A stretch of DNA of 12,182 nt from Eubacterium sp. (GCA_024697885.1 JAILSA010000177.1:1-12182), one strand, 5' to 3'. Positions 1-7,690 are shown, counted from the stretch's first letter. Made by a program: numbers and translations. Notes: generated by a model not told the origin, from the letters alone.

Positions 1-633
1 AAGTCCCTCTGCAATGCCACCTTCTGGGCTGGCGAGAGGGAGGGGATTCTCTACCGCAAGCAGTTCTTTGATTACAACACAAGAATCGACTACCACTGGA
101 TGCAGTCCCTCTTTTTGGCTGACTTCCCAGTGCCACTTGGCCTGATTCGTGTAGACAAGTTAAAACTCTTCCGTCGCCCTGTTGTTTTGACCCTGGGTTC
201 CTATGGCTTCCCGGATAACGGCACGGAAATCATTACCGAGGAAGAGGGTGACTTCAAGGCGATCATCCTTAAGGGCAAGGATTCCCTGGGAAATGCAAAG
301 CAGATGGCCATGACTATTTTTGCCGGGTTTAGCGGAATTCATGTGACCAAGTCAGAGGGAACCAATCCGGACAGTCAAAAGTCCATGGTAATCTTTGGAG
401 AGGCTGCCCTCAACAAGCAGTACGGCGGCGCAGAGCCATATATCTACATCTCACAGGTGATTACCAAGAATGGCTGTGAGGAAGATTTTACCAGGGAGGA
501 ATTGTTCCCAATCTCCAAGGTGATTTATACCGATGGCATCAGCGGTGCCTTCGGCCCTGTTACTCTTGAAATGAGAGATGGCAGTCAGCGAGTTGTGGAC
601 TACCAGGAGATGGAAGGAAATATTATGCTGTGA
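1..633 (+). CDS. Unrecognised protein, C-terminal 210 residues (5' end outside window)
   Basis: The frame is open from the first base of the window to a TGA at 631-633, so this is the 3' part of a longer gene. An ATG at 100 is internal: the coding frame continues upstream without a stop and no ribosome-binding site precedes it. The visible part begins KSLCNATFWAGER and has aromatic-rich segments (FFDYNTRIDYHWM), then a stretch rich in alternating hydrophobic residues and glycine turns that looks beta-rich (for example VVLTLGSYGFPDNGTEI and KQMAMTIFAGFSGIHV). There is no membrane helix, signal peptide or cysteine cluster in this part. I do not recognise the family. A carbohydrate-active or other beta-rich enzyme is possible, but that is only an impression from composition. 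It converges with the small minus-strand gene, leaving 8 bp between the stop codons and no visible terminator hairpin. Confidence 0.85.
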   Translation, partial: KSLCNATFWAGEREGILYRKQFFDYNTRIDYHWMQSLFLADFPVPLGLIRVDKLKLFRRPVVLTLGSYGFPDNGTEIITEEEGDFKAIILKGKDSLGNAKQMAMTIFAGFSGIHVTKSEGTNPDSQKSMVIFGEAALNKQYGGAEPYIYISQVITKNGCEEDFTREELFPISKVIYTDGISGAFGPVTLEMRDGSQRVVDYQEMEGNIML

Positions 634-641
634 TATACAGG

Positions 642-902
642 TTAGATTTCCTCGATTTCCAATTCGTCCATAATCTTAAAGGCCTTACCCATGGTTTCGA
701 TCATCTGGTCCTCACCCAGGTCCTTTAACTTGTGGAGTTCTTCCTCCACACGGTCGTTTTGGTCCGGCTTGATTTTTTGATCAATTAAATAGGAAATAGT
801 GATCCAGACCTCCTCTGGCATGTCCAGAGCGTGGTCTGGGTCTGTTTTCATTTTTTCGCGAACCATTTTTACGTATTTGTTGTAGTATTCTTCGTAAATC
901 AT
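642..902 (-). CDS. Small acidic helical protein of unknown function (86 aa)
   Basis: On the minus strand an ATG at 902 is preceded by a strong AAAGGAG ribosome-binding site about 8 bases upstream, which decides the start. A longer open frame reaches 1064 but has no such site at its start. The 86-residue product starts MIYEEYYNKYVKMVREKM and ends in a run of acidic residues (LEIEEI). It is highly charged, with Lys/Arg and Glu/Asp spread on a predicted all-helical pattern, and has no signal peptide, membrane helix or cysteine. The strong ribosome-binding site supports a real gene. I do not recognise the family; function unknown. It is transcribed divergently from the GGDEF gene and converges on the unrecognised gene before it. 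Confidence 0.75.
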   Translation of the reverse strand: MIYEEYYNKYVKMVREKMKTDPDHALDMPEEVWITISYLIDQKIKPDQNDRVEEELHKLKDLGEDQMIETMGKAFKIMDELEIEEI

Positions 903-996
903 AGTTTTTTTCTCCTTTTTCAAAAAAGATAGTACAAGGGTAACATATTCTTTATGAGAGGGCAACACACTTAGAAGTCTAACCCAAAAATTTCCC

Positions 997-1025
997 TTGT
1001 GTGGCCGTGACAAGTGCGTTATAAT
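997..1025 (+). promoter_or_regulatory. Sigma-A-type promoter for the GGDEF-tgt-yajC operon
   Basis: A perfect TATAAT at 1020-1025 lies 17 bp after TTGTGT at 997-1002, which matches the first three bases of the -35 consensus TTGACA. Transcription would start near 1032, giving a 5' leader of about 78 bases before the GGDEF ATG at 1110. No other candidate as good is seen in the 207 bp divergent gap. Prediction from consensus only. Confidence 0.55.
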
Positions 1026-1109
1026 GGCACTGTATGTCAAATCTAAGGGATAGGATTTGACCATTAGAAACTCGTAGTTGCTAGTTTTTTTTCTAGGGGG
1101 TATTTGGCA

Positions 1110-2246
1110 ATGTATGAGGTGAATTTACCGGAGATTATAATTGTAAATCTCATTGGTATTATGCTCATGATAGGAGTTATGCCACATGAATTTCTTCATA
1201 TGGAAAAAAGTCGTGAGGAAAAGATGCTGATTGTTTTATCCGTCTGTAATCTGATATCTTGTATGGCAGAACCACTGGTTTTTATTGTGGATGGCAGGGG
1301 AGAGCCGGGACTTTTTGCCCTGAACCAGATTTTTAACTTTTGGCTCTACCTGTCCAATATCATTATCAGCCCGCTTTGGATCAGCGCCATTGAGTACCAC
1401 TTAAATGGCAAAAATTCCAAGAGGCTGGCCTGTTTTATGTATACCATCTGTGGCCTGGGCCTGATAGGCCTTGTGATCAACCTTTTTCAACCATTTCTCT
1501 ACTGGTTTGATGAGAATCACCGCTATGTCAGAGGGGATTGGTTCTTTGTCTACACTGGTCTCAGTGGTGTCTTTATTGTCATTGGTCTGGTCCTGTATGG
1601 TTTGGGAAGAATTCGGGGAGGAGCCTTTAAGTTCTATCCCGTATTTCAATTTTTCCTTCCTGTTATTGTCTGCATGGGAATCCAGAGCGCAGGCTACGGC
1701 GTCTCCACCTTCTGGTGCGGTATTGCCGTGGGAATTACGGTTATGTCCATGTCCATCCAGAGGGAAAACCTCTTTAAGGACAAGCTGACAGGCCTTTACA
1801 ATCGCTACTATCTAGATAAGCTTGAGGTGGAAAAAAGGAACCAGAGAGAATTTTGCATGATGATGATTGACATGAATGACTTCAAGCAGATTAACGATGA
1901 CTTCGGCCATTTGACAGGGGATCAGGCCCTGGTGGATATGGCTGGTATTCTTCGTGGAAGTGTGGCCAACCGCGGTACGGTTATTCGCTATGCGGGTGAT
2001 GAGTTTGTGGCCCTGATCAACCTGGCTACCCAGGAGGAGGCAGAGGCTTTCAACGAGGAACTTCAGACCAATATTAAGGAATTTAATAAGAAAAACAACA
2101 GACAATACAAGCTGTCCGCCTCCTCGGGCTATGGAATTTTTGACCTGCAAAAAATTTCCATGGATGAAATCGTGGAAATGGTGGACCGCAAAATGTATGA
2201 AAATAAGGAACAGTATTACATTAACCACGATCGAAGGAGAAAGTAG
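1110..2246 (+). CDS. Seven-TM membrane GGDEF-domain protein (probable diguanylate cyclase)
   Basis: The ATG at 1110 is chosen because an AGGGGG ribosome-binding site ends 9 bases before it; a TTG at 1104 would be only 3 bases away. The 378-residue product has about seven hydrophobic helices (roughly residues 8-24, 38-60, 67-97, 104-126, 142-164, 173-196, 199-216). A GGDEF domain follows from about 219 (DKLTGLYNR at 224-232). Metal ligand D254, substrate contacts N262 and D271 and the signature loop AGDEF (295-299) are present. The loop has Ala for the first Gly; AGDEF enzymes can be active. The RxxD inhibitory site normally five residues before the loop is absent, so feedback inhibition by c-di-GMP at that site is not expected. 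The domain would make c-di-GMP from two GTP at the inner membrane face. The stop codon TAG directly abuts the tgt ATG, indicating one operon. Confidence 0.9.
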   Translation: MYEVNLPEIIIVNLIGIMLMIGVMPHEFLHMEKSREEKMLIVLSVCNLISCMAEPLVFIVDGRGEPGLFALNQIFNFWLYLSNIIISPLWISAIEYHLNGKNSKRLACFMYTICGLGLIGLVINLFQPFLYWFDENHRYVRGDWFFVYTGLSGVFIVIGLVLYGLGRIRGGAFKFYPVFQFFLPVIVCMGIQSAGYGVSTFWCGIAVGITVMSMSIQRENLFKDKLTGLYNRYYLDKLEVEKRNQREFCMMMIDMNDFKQINDDFGHLTGDQALVDMAGILRGSVANRGTVIRYAGDEFVALINLATQEEAEAFNEELQTNIKEFNKKNNRQYKLSASSGYGIFDLQKISMDEIVEMVDRKMYENKEQYYINHDRRRK

Positions 2247-3386
2247 ATGTATCAAGTCATAGCAAAGGATGGAAGGGCAAAGAGCGGACGCCTTGAGACC
2301 CCTCATGGAGCCATTGAGACCCCGGTTTTTATGAATGTGGGAACGGTGGCTGCCATTAAGGGAGCTGTGTCCAGCATGGATTTACATGAGATCAAGACTC
2401 AGGTGGAACTGTCCAATACCTATCATTTGCATGTGCGTCCCGGGGACAAGGTGATCAGCCAGCTAGGTGGACTCCACAAGTTTATGAACTGGGACAAACC
2501 TATTTTGACTGACTCCGGCGGCTTCCAGGTTTTTTCCCTGGCGGGACTAAGAAAAATCAAAGAGGAGGGAGTTTATTTTAACTCCCATGTAGATGGAAGA
2601 AAGATTTTTATGGGACCAGAGGAGAGCATGCAGATTCAGTCCAATCTGGGATCCACCATTGCTATGGCCTTTGACGAGTGCCCACCTCATCCGGCCACCA
2701 GGGAATATATGCAGGCCTCGGTGGACAGGACCACCCGCTGGTTAGAGCGCTGCAAGACGGAGATGGACAGGCTGAACAGTCTGCCAGATACCATTAATCC
2801 CAAGCAGATGCTTTTTGGCATCAACCAGGGTGGAACTTTTGAGGACATTCGCATTGAGCACGCCAAGAGAATCCGGGAGATGGATTTGGACGGTTATGCC
2901 CTGGGGGGCTTGGCTGTAGGCGAGAGCCATGAGGACATGTATCGGATTTTGGATGTCACCGTGCCTTACCTGCCAGAGGACAAGCCAGTCTACCTTATGG
3001 GTGTGGGAACTCCTCAGAATATTTTGGAGAGCGTGGAGCGCGGCGTGGACTTTTTTGACTGTGTTTATCCAGCCAGAAATGGAAGACACGGCCATGCCTA
3101 TACCAACTACGGCAAGCTCAATCTCAGTAATGCCCGCTTTGAGTTAGATGACAGGCCAATTGAAGAGGGTTGCCAGTGCCCAGCCTGCCGCCATTACAGC
3201 AGAGCCTACATCCGACATTTGCTCAAGGCCAAGGAAATGTTGGGCCTTCGATTATTAGTCTTGCATAATTTATATTTTTATAATACAATGATGGAGGAAA
3301 TTCGCCAGGCGATCCGTGAGGGACGCTTTGCGGAATATAAAAAAGAAAAGCTGAGCAGGATGGAATCTGGCTTGGCCGACAATTAG
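2247..3386 (+). CDS. tgt: Queuine tRNA-guanine transglycosylase (Tgt)
   Basis: This cytosolic enzyme exchanges guanine 34 of tRNAs with GUN anticodons (Asp, Asn, His, Tyr) for the queuosine precursor preQ1. All hallmarks are visible in the 379-residue product, which is normal full length. The catalytic base D89 sits in TDSGGFQVFSL. The glycine loop ALGGLAVGE (218-226) binds substrate. The nucleophile D271 sits in DCVYPARNGRHG. Zinc ligands are C309, C311, C314 and H340. The ATG follows the upstream TAG with no gap, and AAGGAG lies 7 bases before it, so translation is probably coupled to the GGDEF gene. The tgt-yajC pair is a conserved arrangement in bacteria. Confidence 0.97.
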   Translation: MYQVIAKDGRAKSGRLETPHGAIETPVFMNVGTVAAIKGAVSSMDLHEIKTQVELSNTYHLHVRPGDKVISQLGGLHKFMNWDKPILTDSGGFQVFSLAGLRKIKEEGVYFNSHVDGRKIFMGPEESMQIQSNLGSTIAMAFDECPPHPATREYMQASVDRTTRWLERCKTEMDRLNSLPDTINPKQMLFGINQGGTFEDIRIEHAKRIREMDLDGYALGGLAVGESHEDMYRILDVTVPYLPEDKPVYLMGVGTPQNILESVERGVDFFDCVYPARNGRHGHAYTNYGKLNLSNARFELDDRPIEEGCQCPACRHYSRAYIRHLLKAKEMLGLRLLVLHNLYFYNTMMEEIRQAIREGRFAEYKKEKLSRMESGLADN

Positions 3387-3398
3387 GAGGAAACAAAA

Positions 3399-3686
3399 AT
3401 GCCACAGGGTTCAGGTTCATGGTTAATGATACTGATTTATGTCGTAATCATTGGAGGATTTTATCTGATTGCAATCCGTCCACAGAAGAAGAGAGAAAAA
3501 GAGCATCAGGCTTTGATTGCCAGCCTTGCTGTAGGAGATAGCATCTTGACTACCAGCGGTTTTTATGGCGTGGTAATCGATATGACAGATGATATCGTTA
3601 TTGTGGAGTTCGGCAACAACAAAAACTGCCGTATTCCAATGCAGAGAAATGCCATTGTAGAAGTTGACAAGGGCGAGACAGAGTAA
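3399..3686 (+). CDS. yajC: YajC, preprotein translocase accessory subunit
   Basis: The 95-residue protein has one N-terminal membrane helix (about residues 8-26, LMILIYVVIIGGFYLIAI) followed at once by the family motif RPQKKREKEH. A small cytoplasmic domain follows with the typical SLAVGDSILTTSGFYGVV segment. It associates with SecDF in the membrane and supports Sec-dependent export. The start is set by AGGAGG at 3385-3390, eight bases before the ATG; that site overlaps the tgt stop codon. It is the last gene of the operon. secD, its usual next partner, is not here, as a terminator and galK follow instead. Confidence 0.95.
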   Translation: MPQGSGSWLMILIYVVIIGGFYLIAIRPQKKREKEHQALIASLAVGDSILTTSGFYGVVIDMTDDIVIVEFGNNKNCRIPMQRNAIVEVDKGETE

Positions 3687-3697
3687 GAAAAAAATGG

Positions 3698-3731
3698 GAA
3701 GCGCGCCTGCTTAGTCGGTGCGCTTCTTTTT
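3698..3731 (+). terminator. Rho-independent terminator after yajC, abutting the galK ribosome-binding site
   Basis: Arms GAAGCGC (3698-3704) and GCGCTTC (3720-3726) pair perfectly. Two further pairs (CC 3706-3707 with GG 3717-3718) close a nine-base loop across a G/T mismatch. TTTTT follows at 3727-3731. The galK ribosome-binding site AAGGAG begins three bases later, so galK is either read through from the yajC operon or has a promoter I cannot see. Confidence 0.85.
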
Positions 3732-3746
3732 ATAAGGAGAGGGAAA

Positions 3747-4907
3747 ATGAAGAAAAAAATGTTGGCGGAGTTTGAAAAAATCTACGGGGACAGTCAGGGG
3801 GCCAAGGTCTATTTTGCCCCGGGCCGGGTGAATCTCATAGGAGAGCATATTGATTACAATGGAGGCTATGTCCTGCCCTGCGCCCTGACCCTGGGAACCT
3901 ACGGGGCCGCTCGCAAAAGGGAAGACCAAAAGATTCGCATGGCCTCCCTTAATATAGAAAATTCCCTGGTGGAGTTGGATTTGAATCAGATTGAGCCAGG
4001 GCCTCAGGGGGACTGGACCAATTATGTAAAGGGAGTAGTGGCTGGAATTAGGGCTCGTGGATTTGAGCTTGAGTCAGGGCTTGACCTCTTATTTTTCGGT
4101 GATCTTCCCGGCGGGGCAGGCCTGTCCTCCTCTGCTTCCCTTGAGGTTTTGACAGGATTTATTTTGCGGGATATTTTTGCCCTGGACCTGACCAATGTGG
4201 ACTTGGCTCTCATAGGCCAGGAGGCGGAGCACAATTACTGCGGAGTTAACTGCGGCATTATGGACCAGTTTGCTGTGGCCATGGGCCAGAAGGACCAGGC
4301 TATTTACCTAAATACGGCGGACCTTTCCTACCAGTATGTGCCCGCCAAGTTAGAGGGCTACAAGTTGGTTTTGACCAACAGCAAGGCGAAACATTCTCTG
4401 GCAGATTCAGCCTACAACGAGAGAAGAAAAGAGTGTCAAATGGCTCTCAAGGACTTGCAGGTGGTTATGGGGATTGAGGAACTTTGCCAGTTAGACCCAG
4501 AAACCTTTGAGACCTACGGCAAGGCCATTAAGGAGGAAGAGGCCTATCTGAGAGCCCGCCACGCGGTGGGGGAAAATGCCAGGACCAAGGAGGCGGTCAA
4601 GTGCCTGAGCCAGGGCAGACTAGAGGATTTTGGAAAGCTTCTAAATGCCTCTCACAAGTCTCTCTCCGAGGACTACCAGGTGACCGGCGAGATCATGGAC
4701 GCCCTGGCAGAAGCGGGGCAAAAGCAGGAGGGAGTTTTGGGCTCTCGCATTACAGGAGGCGGCTTTGGAGGCTGCACCGTCAGCCTGGTTAAGGACCAGT
4801 GCATTCCGGCTTTTCAGGAAAATGTAGCAAGGGAATATGAGGAAAAAACAGGTCTAAAAGCAGACTTTTATGTGGTTGAAATTGGTGGCGGACCTGTGGT
4901 ATATTAA
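3747..4907 (+). CDS. galK: Galactokinase
   Basis: This cytosolic GHMP-family kinase phosphorylates alpha-D-galactose at C1 with ATP, the entry step of the Leloir pathway. The 386-residue protein has the galactokinase signature GRVNLIGEHIDYNGG (26-40) and the ATP loop PGGAGLSSSAS (121-131). Catalytic D173 sits in NCGIMDQFAVAMG, and R27 matches the conserved catalytic arginine. The third GHMP motif, RITGGGFGGC, is at 334-343. Full family length, intact motifs. The ATG is preceded by AAGGAG with about 7 bases of spacing. The gene sits immediately after a terminator and 59 bp before galE, no hairpin lying between the two, so they are probably cotranscribed. galT, the usual third gene, is not in the window. 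Confidence 0.97.
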   Translation: MKKKMLAEFEKIYGDSQGAKVYFAPGRVNLIGEHIDYNGGYVLPCALTLGTYGAARKREDQKIRMASLNIENSLVELDLNQIEPGPQGDWTNYVKGVVAGIRARGFELESGLDLLFFGDLPGGAGLSSSASLEVLTGFILRDIFALDLTNVDLALIGQEAEHNYCGVNCGIMDQFAVAMGQKDQAIYLNTADLSYQYVPAKLEGYKLVLTNSKAKHSLADSAYNERRKECQMALKDLQVVMGIEELCQLDPETFETYGKAIKEEEAYLRARHAVGENARTKEAVKCLSQGRLEDFGKLLNASHKSLSEDYQVTGEIMDALAEAGQKQEGVLGSRITGGGFGGCTVSLVKDQCIPAFQENVAREYEEKTGLKADFYVVEIGGGPVVY

Positions 4908-4966
4908 TAGATGTAGTTTTTTCCGGGTGAGAGAAGAGAATGGCCTGGATTTAAGAAAGGAATTCT

Positions 4967-5974
4967 ATGAAAATTTTAGTGACAGGAGGAACCGGATATA
5001 TCGGTTCTCACACCTGCGTAGAGCTCTTGCAAAAGGGCTACGAGGTGGTAGTATTTGACAACCTCTTCAATTCCAAAATCGATGTAGTTGACAAGATTGA
5101 AGAGATTACAGGGAAGAAAATTAAGTTTTACAAGGCGGACATGCTGGACAAGGAAAGCATGCGACCTGTCTTCGAGGAAAACAAGTTCGATGCCGTCATT
5201 CACTTTGCCGGTCTTAAGGCGGTGGGTGAGTCTGTGGCCAAGCCACTTTGGTATTATCAGAACAATATAGCAGGAACTCTTAACCTGTGTGAGCTCATGA
5301 ACGAGTACAACTGCAAGAGGATTATTTTTAGCTCCTCTGCCACGGTATATGGCTCACCAAAGACGGTTCCCATTACAGAGGATTTTCCTTTGAGTACCAC
5401 AAACCCATATGGCAGCACCAAGCTGATGCTTGAAGGAATTCTCTCAGATTTCTGTGTGCCAGACCCTGAGTGGAGCGTGGTTTTACTCCGCTACTTCAAC
5501 CCAATTGGGGCCCATGAGAGCGGACTTTTGGGAGAGAGCCCAAACGGCATCCCAAATAACCTGATGCCATACATTATGCAGGTGGCAGTGGGCAAGCTTC
5601 CAGAGCTGGGAGTTTTTGGAAATGATTATGATACACCGGACGGAACCGGAGTCAGGGACTACATCCATGTAGTGGATTTGGCCAAGGGTCACGTCAATGC
5701 TGTGGAGAAGGTTACTTCCACAGAGGGTGTCAACATATACAACCTGGGAACAGGAAAGGGATACAGCGTTTTGGATATTGTCAAGGCTTTCGAGGAGGCC
5801 AACGGTGTCAAGATTCCATATTCCATCAAGCCAAGAAGAGCCGGCGACATCGCCATCTGCTATGCAGATCCAAAGAAGGCTAGGGAAGAACTTGGCTGGG
5901 AAGCAAAGTATGACTTAGAGAGAATGTGTCAGGATTCCTGGCGCTTTGCCCAGAACTTCAAAAATGAAAAATAA
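4967..5974 (+). CDS. galE: UDP-glucose 4-epimerase, probably also acts on UDP-GlcNAc
   Basis: This NAD-dependent short-chain dehydrogenase/reductase interconverts UDP-glucose and UDP-galactose. The 335 residues show the Rossmann motif GGTGYIG (7-13), the catalytic triad S124, Y148 and K152 (NPYGSTK), and the substrate segment YFNPIGAH (176-183). In E. coli GalE a tyrosine (Y299) at the sugar pocket restricts the enzyme to UDP-hexoses. The equivalent position here is C298 (AICYAD), as in human GALE (cysteine), which also epimerises UDP-GlcNAc. Dual activity is therefore inferred. The ATG is preceded by AAAGGA five bases upstream. It lies between galK and an FGGY kinase with no terminator on either side, so it is probably an internal gene of the galactose operon. 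Confidence 0.96.
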   Translation: MKILVTGGTGYIGSHTCVELLQKGYEVVVFDNLFNSKIDVVDKIEEITGKKIKFYKADMLDKESMRPVFEENKFDAVIHFAGLKAVGESVAKPLWYYQNNIAGTLNLCELMNEYNCKRIIFSSSATVYGSPKTVPITEDFPLSTTNPYGSTKLMLEGILSDFCVPDPEWSVVLLRYFNPIGAHESGLLGESPNGIPNNLMPYIMQVAVGKLPELGVFGNDYDTPDGTGVRDYIHVVDLAKGHVNAVEKVTSTEGVNIYNLGTGKGYSVLDIVKAFEEANGVKIPYSIKPRRAGDIAICYADPKKAREELGWEAKYDLERMCQDSWRFAQNFKNEK

Positions 5975-6013
5975 AAAAGAAAAAGCACAGGCAGTGTAAG
6001 GAGGAAAATTTTA

Positions 6014-7603
6014 ATGAGCAAAAGTGTGATTGAAAGTGGAAAAGCAGTATTGGGTATTGAGTTTGGTTCAACTCGTATTAAGGCAGTTTTGGTTGATGAC
6101 AAGAATAAGCCAATTGCCCAGGGAGACCACGAGTGGGAGAACCAGTTGGTAGACGGTATCTGGACCTACAGCATCGATATGATCTGGAACGGACTTCAGG
6201 ATGCCTACAAGAAAATGACTGAGGATGTTCAGAAGCAGTATGGTGTTAAGGTTGAGAAGCTGGCAGCTCTTGGCTTCAGTGCTATGATGCACGGTTACAT
6301 GGCTTTTGGTGCAGACGATGAGATTTTGGTTCCATTCCGCACCTGGAGAAATGCCATTACAGAAGAGGCTTCTGACAAACTTACTAAACTCTTTAACTTC
6401 AACATTCCACAGAGATGGAGTATCGCTCATCTCTATCAGGCAATTTTGAACGGTGAGGACCATGTAAAAGATATTAAATTCCAGACAACCCTGGCTGGTT
6501 ATATCCACTGGAAACTCACAGGCAAAAAGGTTTTGGGTGTCGGCGAGGCATCTGGTATGTTCCCAATCGACAGCGCCACAGGTCAGTACGACGCCGCTAT
6601 GGTTGAGAAATTTGACAAGGAAATCGATGGCAAATTCCCATGGAAACTTTTGGACATTTTCCCAGGAGTTTTGACTGCAGGAGAGAATGCAGGATGCTTG
6701 ACTGAGGAGGGAGCTAAGCTCTTAGATCCAAGCGGAACACTTCAGGCAGGATGCCCACTTTGCCCACCAGAGGGTGATGCTGGTACAGGAATGGTTGCCA
6801 CCAACAGCGTAGAGGTGAGGACAGGAAATGTATCTGCAGGTACTTCCGTATTCTCCATGGTAGTTATTGAGAAGCCACTTTCTAAGGTTTATCCAGAGCT
6901 TGACCTGGTTACTACTCCAGCAGGTGACGCGGTTGCCATGGTACACTGCAACAACTGTACTTCTGATTTGAATGCATGGGTTAACATCTTCAAGCAGTTC
7001 GCTGAGGCCTTTGGCATGGATGTTGACATGAATAAATTGTTTGGTACACTTTACAACAAGGCTATGGAGGGTGACGTTGACGGCGGAAACCTTTTGGCTT
7101 ACAACTATATTTCCGGTGAGAACATTACTGGAATGGAGGAAGGACGTCCAATGTTTGTCCGCACTCCAAACAGCAAGTTCAACCTGGCAAACTTTATGAG
7201 AGTAAATCTTTACTCTGCACTTGCAACTCTGAAAATCGGTAACGACCTTCTCTTCAAAGAGGAAAAAGTGCCTGTAGACAAGCTTCTTGGACACGGCGGA
7301 CTCTTTAAGACTAAGGGTGTTGGCCAGCAGATTTTGGCAGATGCCATGAACGCTCCAATCTCTGTTATGGAGACAGCTGGTGAAGGCGGTGCTTGGGGTA
7401 TCGCAGTTTTGGCTGCCTACATGATTCAGAAGGCAGAGGGCGAGTCTCTGGCAGACTACCTCAACAACAAGGTGTTTGCAGGCCAGGAGGGCTCTGAGTT
7501 GGCTCCAAATCCGGAAGGCGTTAAGGGCTTTGATGAATTTATCGAGATTTACAAGGCTGGTCTTCCAATCCAGAGAGCTGCTATTGACTCTATGAAATTA
7601 TAA
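6014..7603 (+). CDS. FGGY-family carbohydrate kinase (pentulokinase type, substrate uncertain)
   Basis: The 529-residue protein has the ASKHA two-domain layout of FGGY sugar kinases. The N-terminal phosphate loop is [16 protein letters not shown] (14-29). The catalytic aspartate motif EGDAGTGM (253-260, D255) is followed by [10 protein letters not shown] (271-280). The C-terminal ATP-site segments are [10 protein letters not shown] (426-435) and [13 protein letters not shown] (456-468). It resembles the Bifidobacterium xylulokinase-like branch and the clostridial non-canonical L-ribulokinase group, but I cannot fix the substrate. L-ribulose, D-xylulose or another ketose are possible. AAGGAGG lies nine bases before the ATG. 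It follows galE by 39 bp without a hairpin and probably shares its transcript. Its codon use (many CCA, GGT, GTT) looks more expression-optimised than that of galK. Confidence 0.88.
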   Translation: MSKSVIESGKAVLGIEFGSTRIKAVLVDDKNKPIAQGDHEWENQLVDGIWTYSIDMIWNGLQDAYKKMTEDVQKQYGVKVEKLAALGFSAMMHGYMAFGADDEILVPFRTWRNAITEEASDKLTKLFNFNIPQRWSIAHLYQAILNGEDHVKDIKFQTTLAGYIHWKLTGKKVLGVGEASGMFPIDSATGQYDAAMVEKFDKEIDGKFPWKLLDIFPGVLTAGENAGCLTEEGAKLLDPSGTLQAGCPLCPPEGDAGTGMVATNSVEVRTGNVSAGTSVFSMVVIEKPLSKVYPELDLVTTPAGDAVAMVHCNNCTSDLNAWVNIFKQFAEAFGMDVDMNKLFGTLYNKAMEGDVDGGNLLAYNYISGENITGMEEGRPMFVRTPNSKFNLANFMRVNLYSALATLKIGNDLLFKEEKVPVDKLLGHGGLFKTKGVGQQILADAMNAPISVMETAGEGGAWGIAVLAAYMIQKAEGESLADYLNNKVFAGQEGSELAPNPEGVKGFDEFIEIYKAGLPIQRAAIDSMKL

Positions 7604-7618
7604 TCAAGAGGATCTTGA
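7604..7618. repeat. Short perfect inverted repeat after the FGGY kinase stop
   Basis: TCAAGA and TCTTGA (7604-7609, 7613-7618) are a perfect inverted repeat with a three-base centre, beginning right after the TAA stop. The hairpin is small and has no U-tract. It may add to the larger hairpin downstream, protect the transcript end, or be a protein-binding site. Confidence 0.4.
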
Positions 7619-7634
7619 ATAAGAAAAGATAACT

Positions 7635-7676
7635 GCGGGGCTGGAGCCAGACTTGGCGCCAGTCCCGCTTATTCTT
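7635..7676 (+). terminator. Strong hairpin with weak U-tract before the response regulator (terminator or attenuator)
   Basis: The arms GCGGGGCTGG (7635-7644) and CCAGTCCCGC (7659-7668) pair over ten positions, one a G-U wobble. An A/G mismatch follows, then GCCA/TGGC around the loop GACT. The run after it (TTATTCTT) is only partly U-rich. The ribosome-binding site of the next gene (AAGGAG, 7677-7682) begins at once. It probably reduces readthrough from the galactose genes into the regulatory genes. Confidence 0.7.
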
Positions 7677-7690
7677 AAGGAGAAGTTGAG

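Noticed and set aside
903-960. Minus-strand promoter for the 86-residue gene (TACTAT as a -10)
   Set aside because: The best -10 matches four of six bases and no acceptable -35 lies at 16-18 bp, so I could not support a specific site.
903-1064. N-terminal extension of the small minus-strand protein to a start at 1064
   Set aside because: The ATG at 902 has a strong AAAGGAG site at good spacing, while the upstream start has none, and the extra stretch crosses the promoter of the divergent operon.
1068-1096. Possible hairpin with T-run (AAACT...AGTTT then eight T's) in the leader of the GGDEF gene
   Set aside because: The stem has only five mostly A-T pairs and a large loop, too weak to call an attenuator.
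3664-3692. Perfect TTGACA near the end of yajC as a galK promoter
   Set aside because: No acceptable -10 lies at 16-18 bp, and any start there would be upstream of the terminator hairpin.
6722-7294. 190-residue minus-strand open frame inside the FGGY kinase gene
   Set aside because: It is antisense to a clearly coding gene with intact motifs, has no ribosome-binding site evidence, and its translation resembles no protein family.
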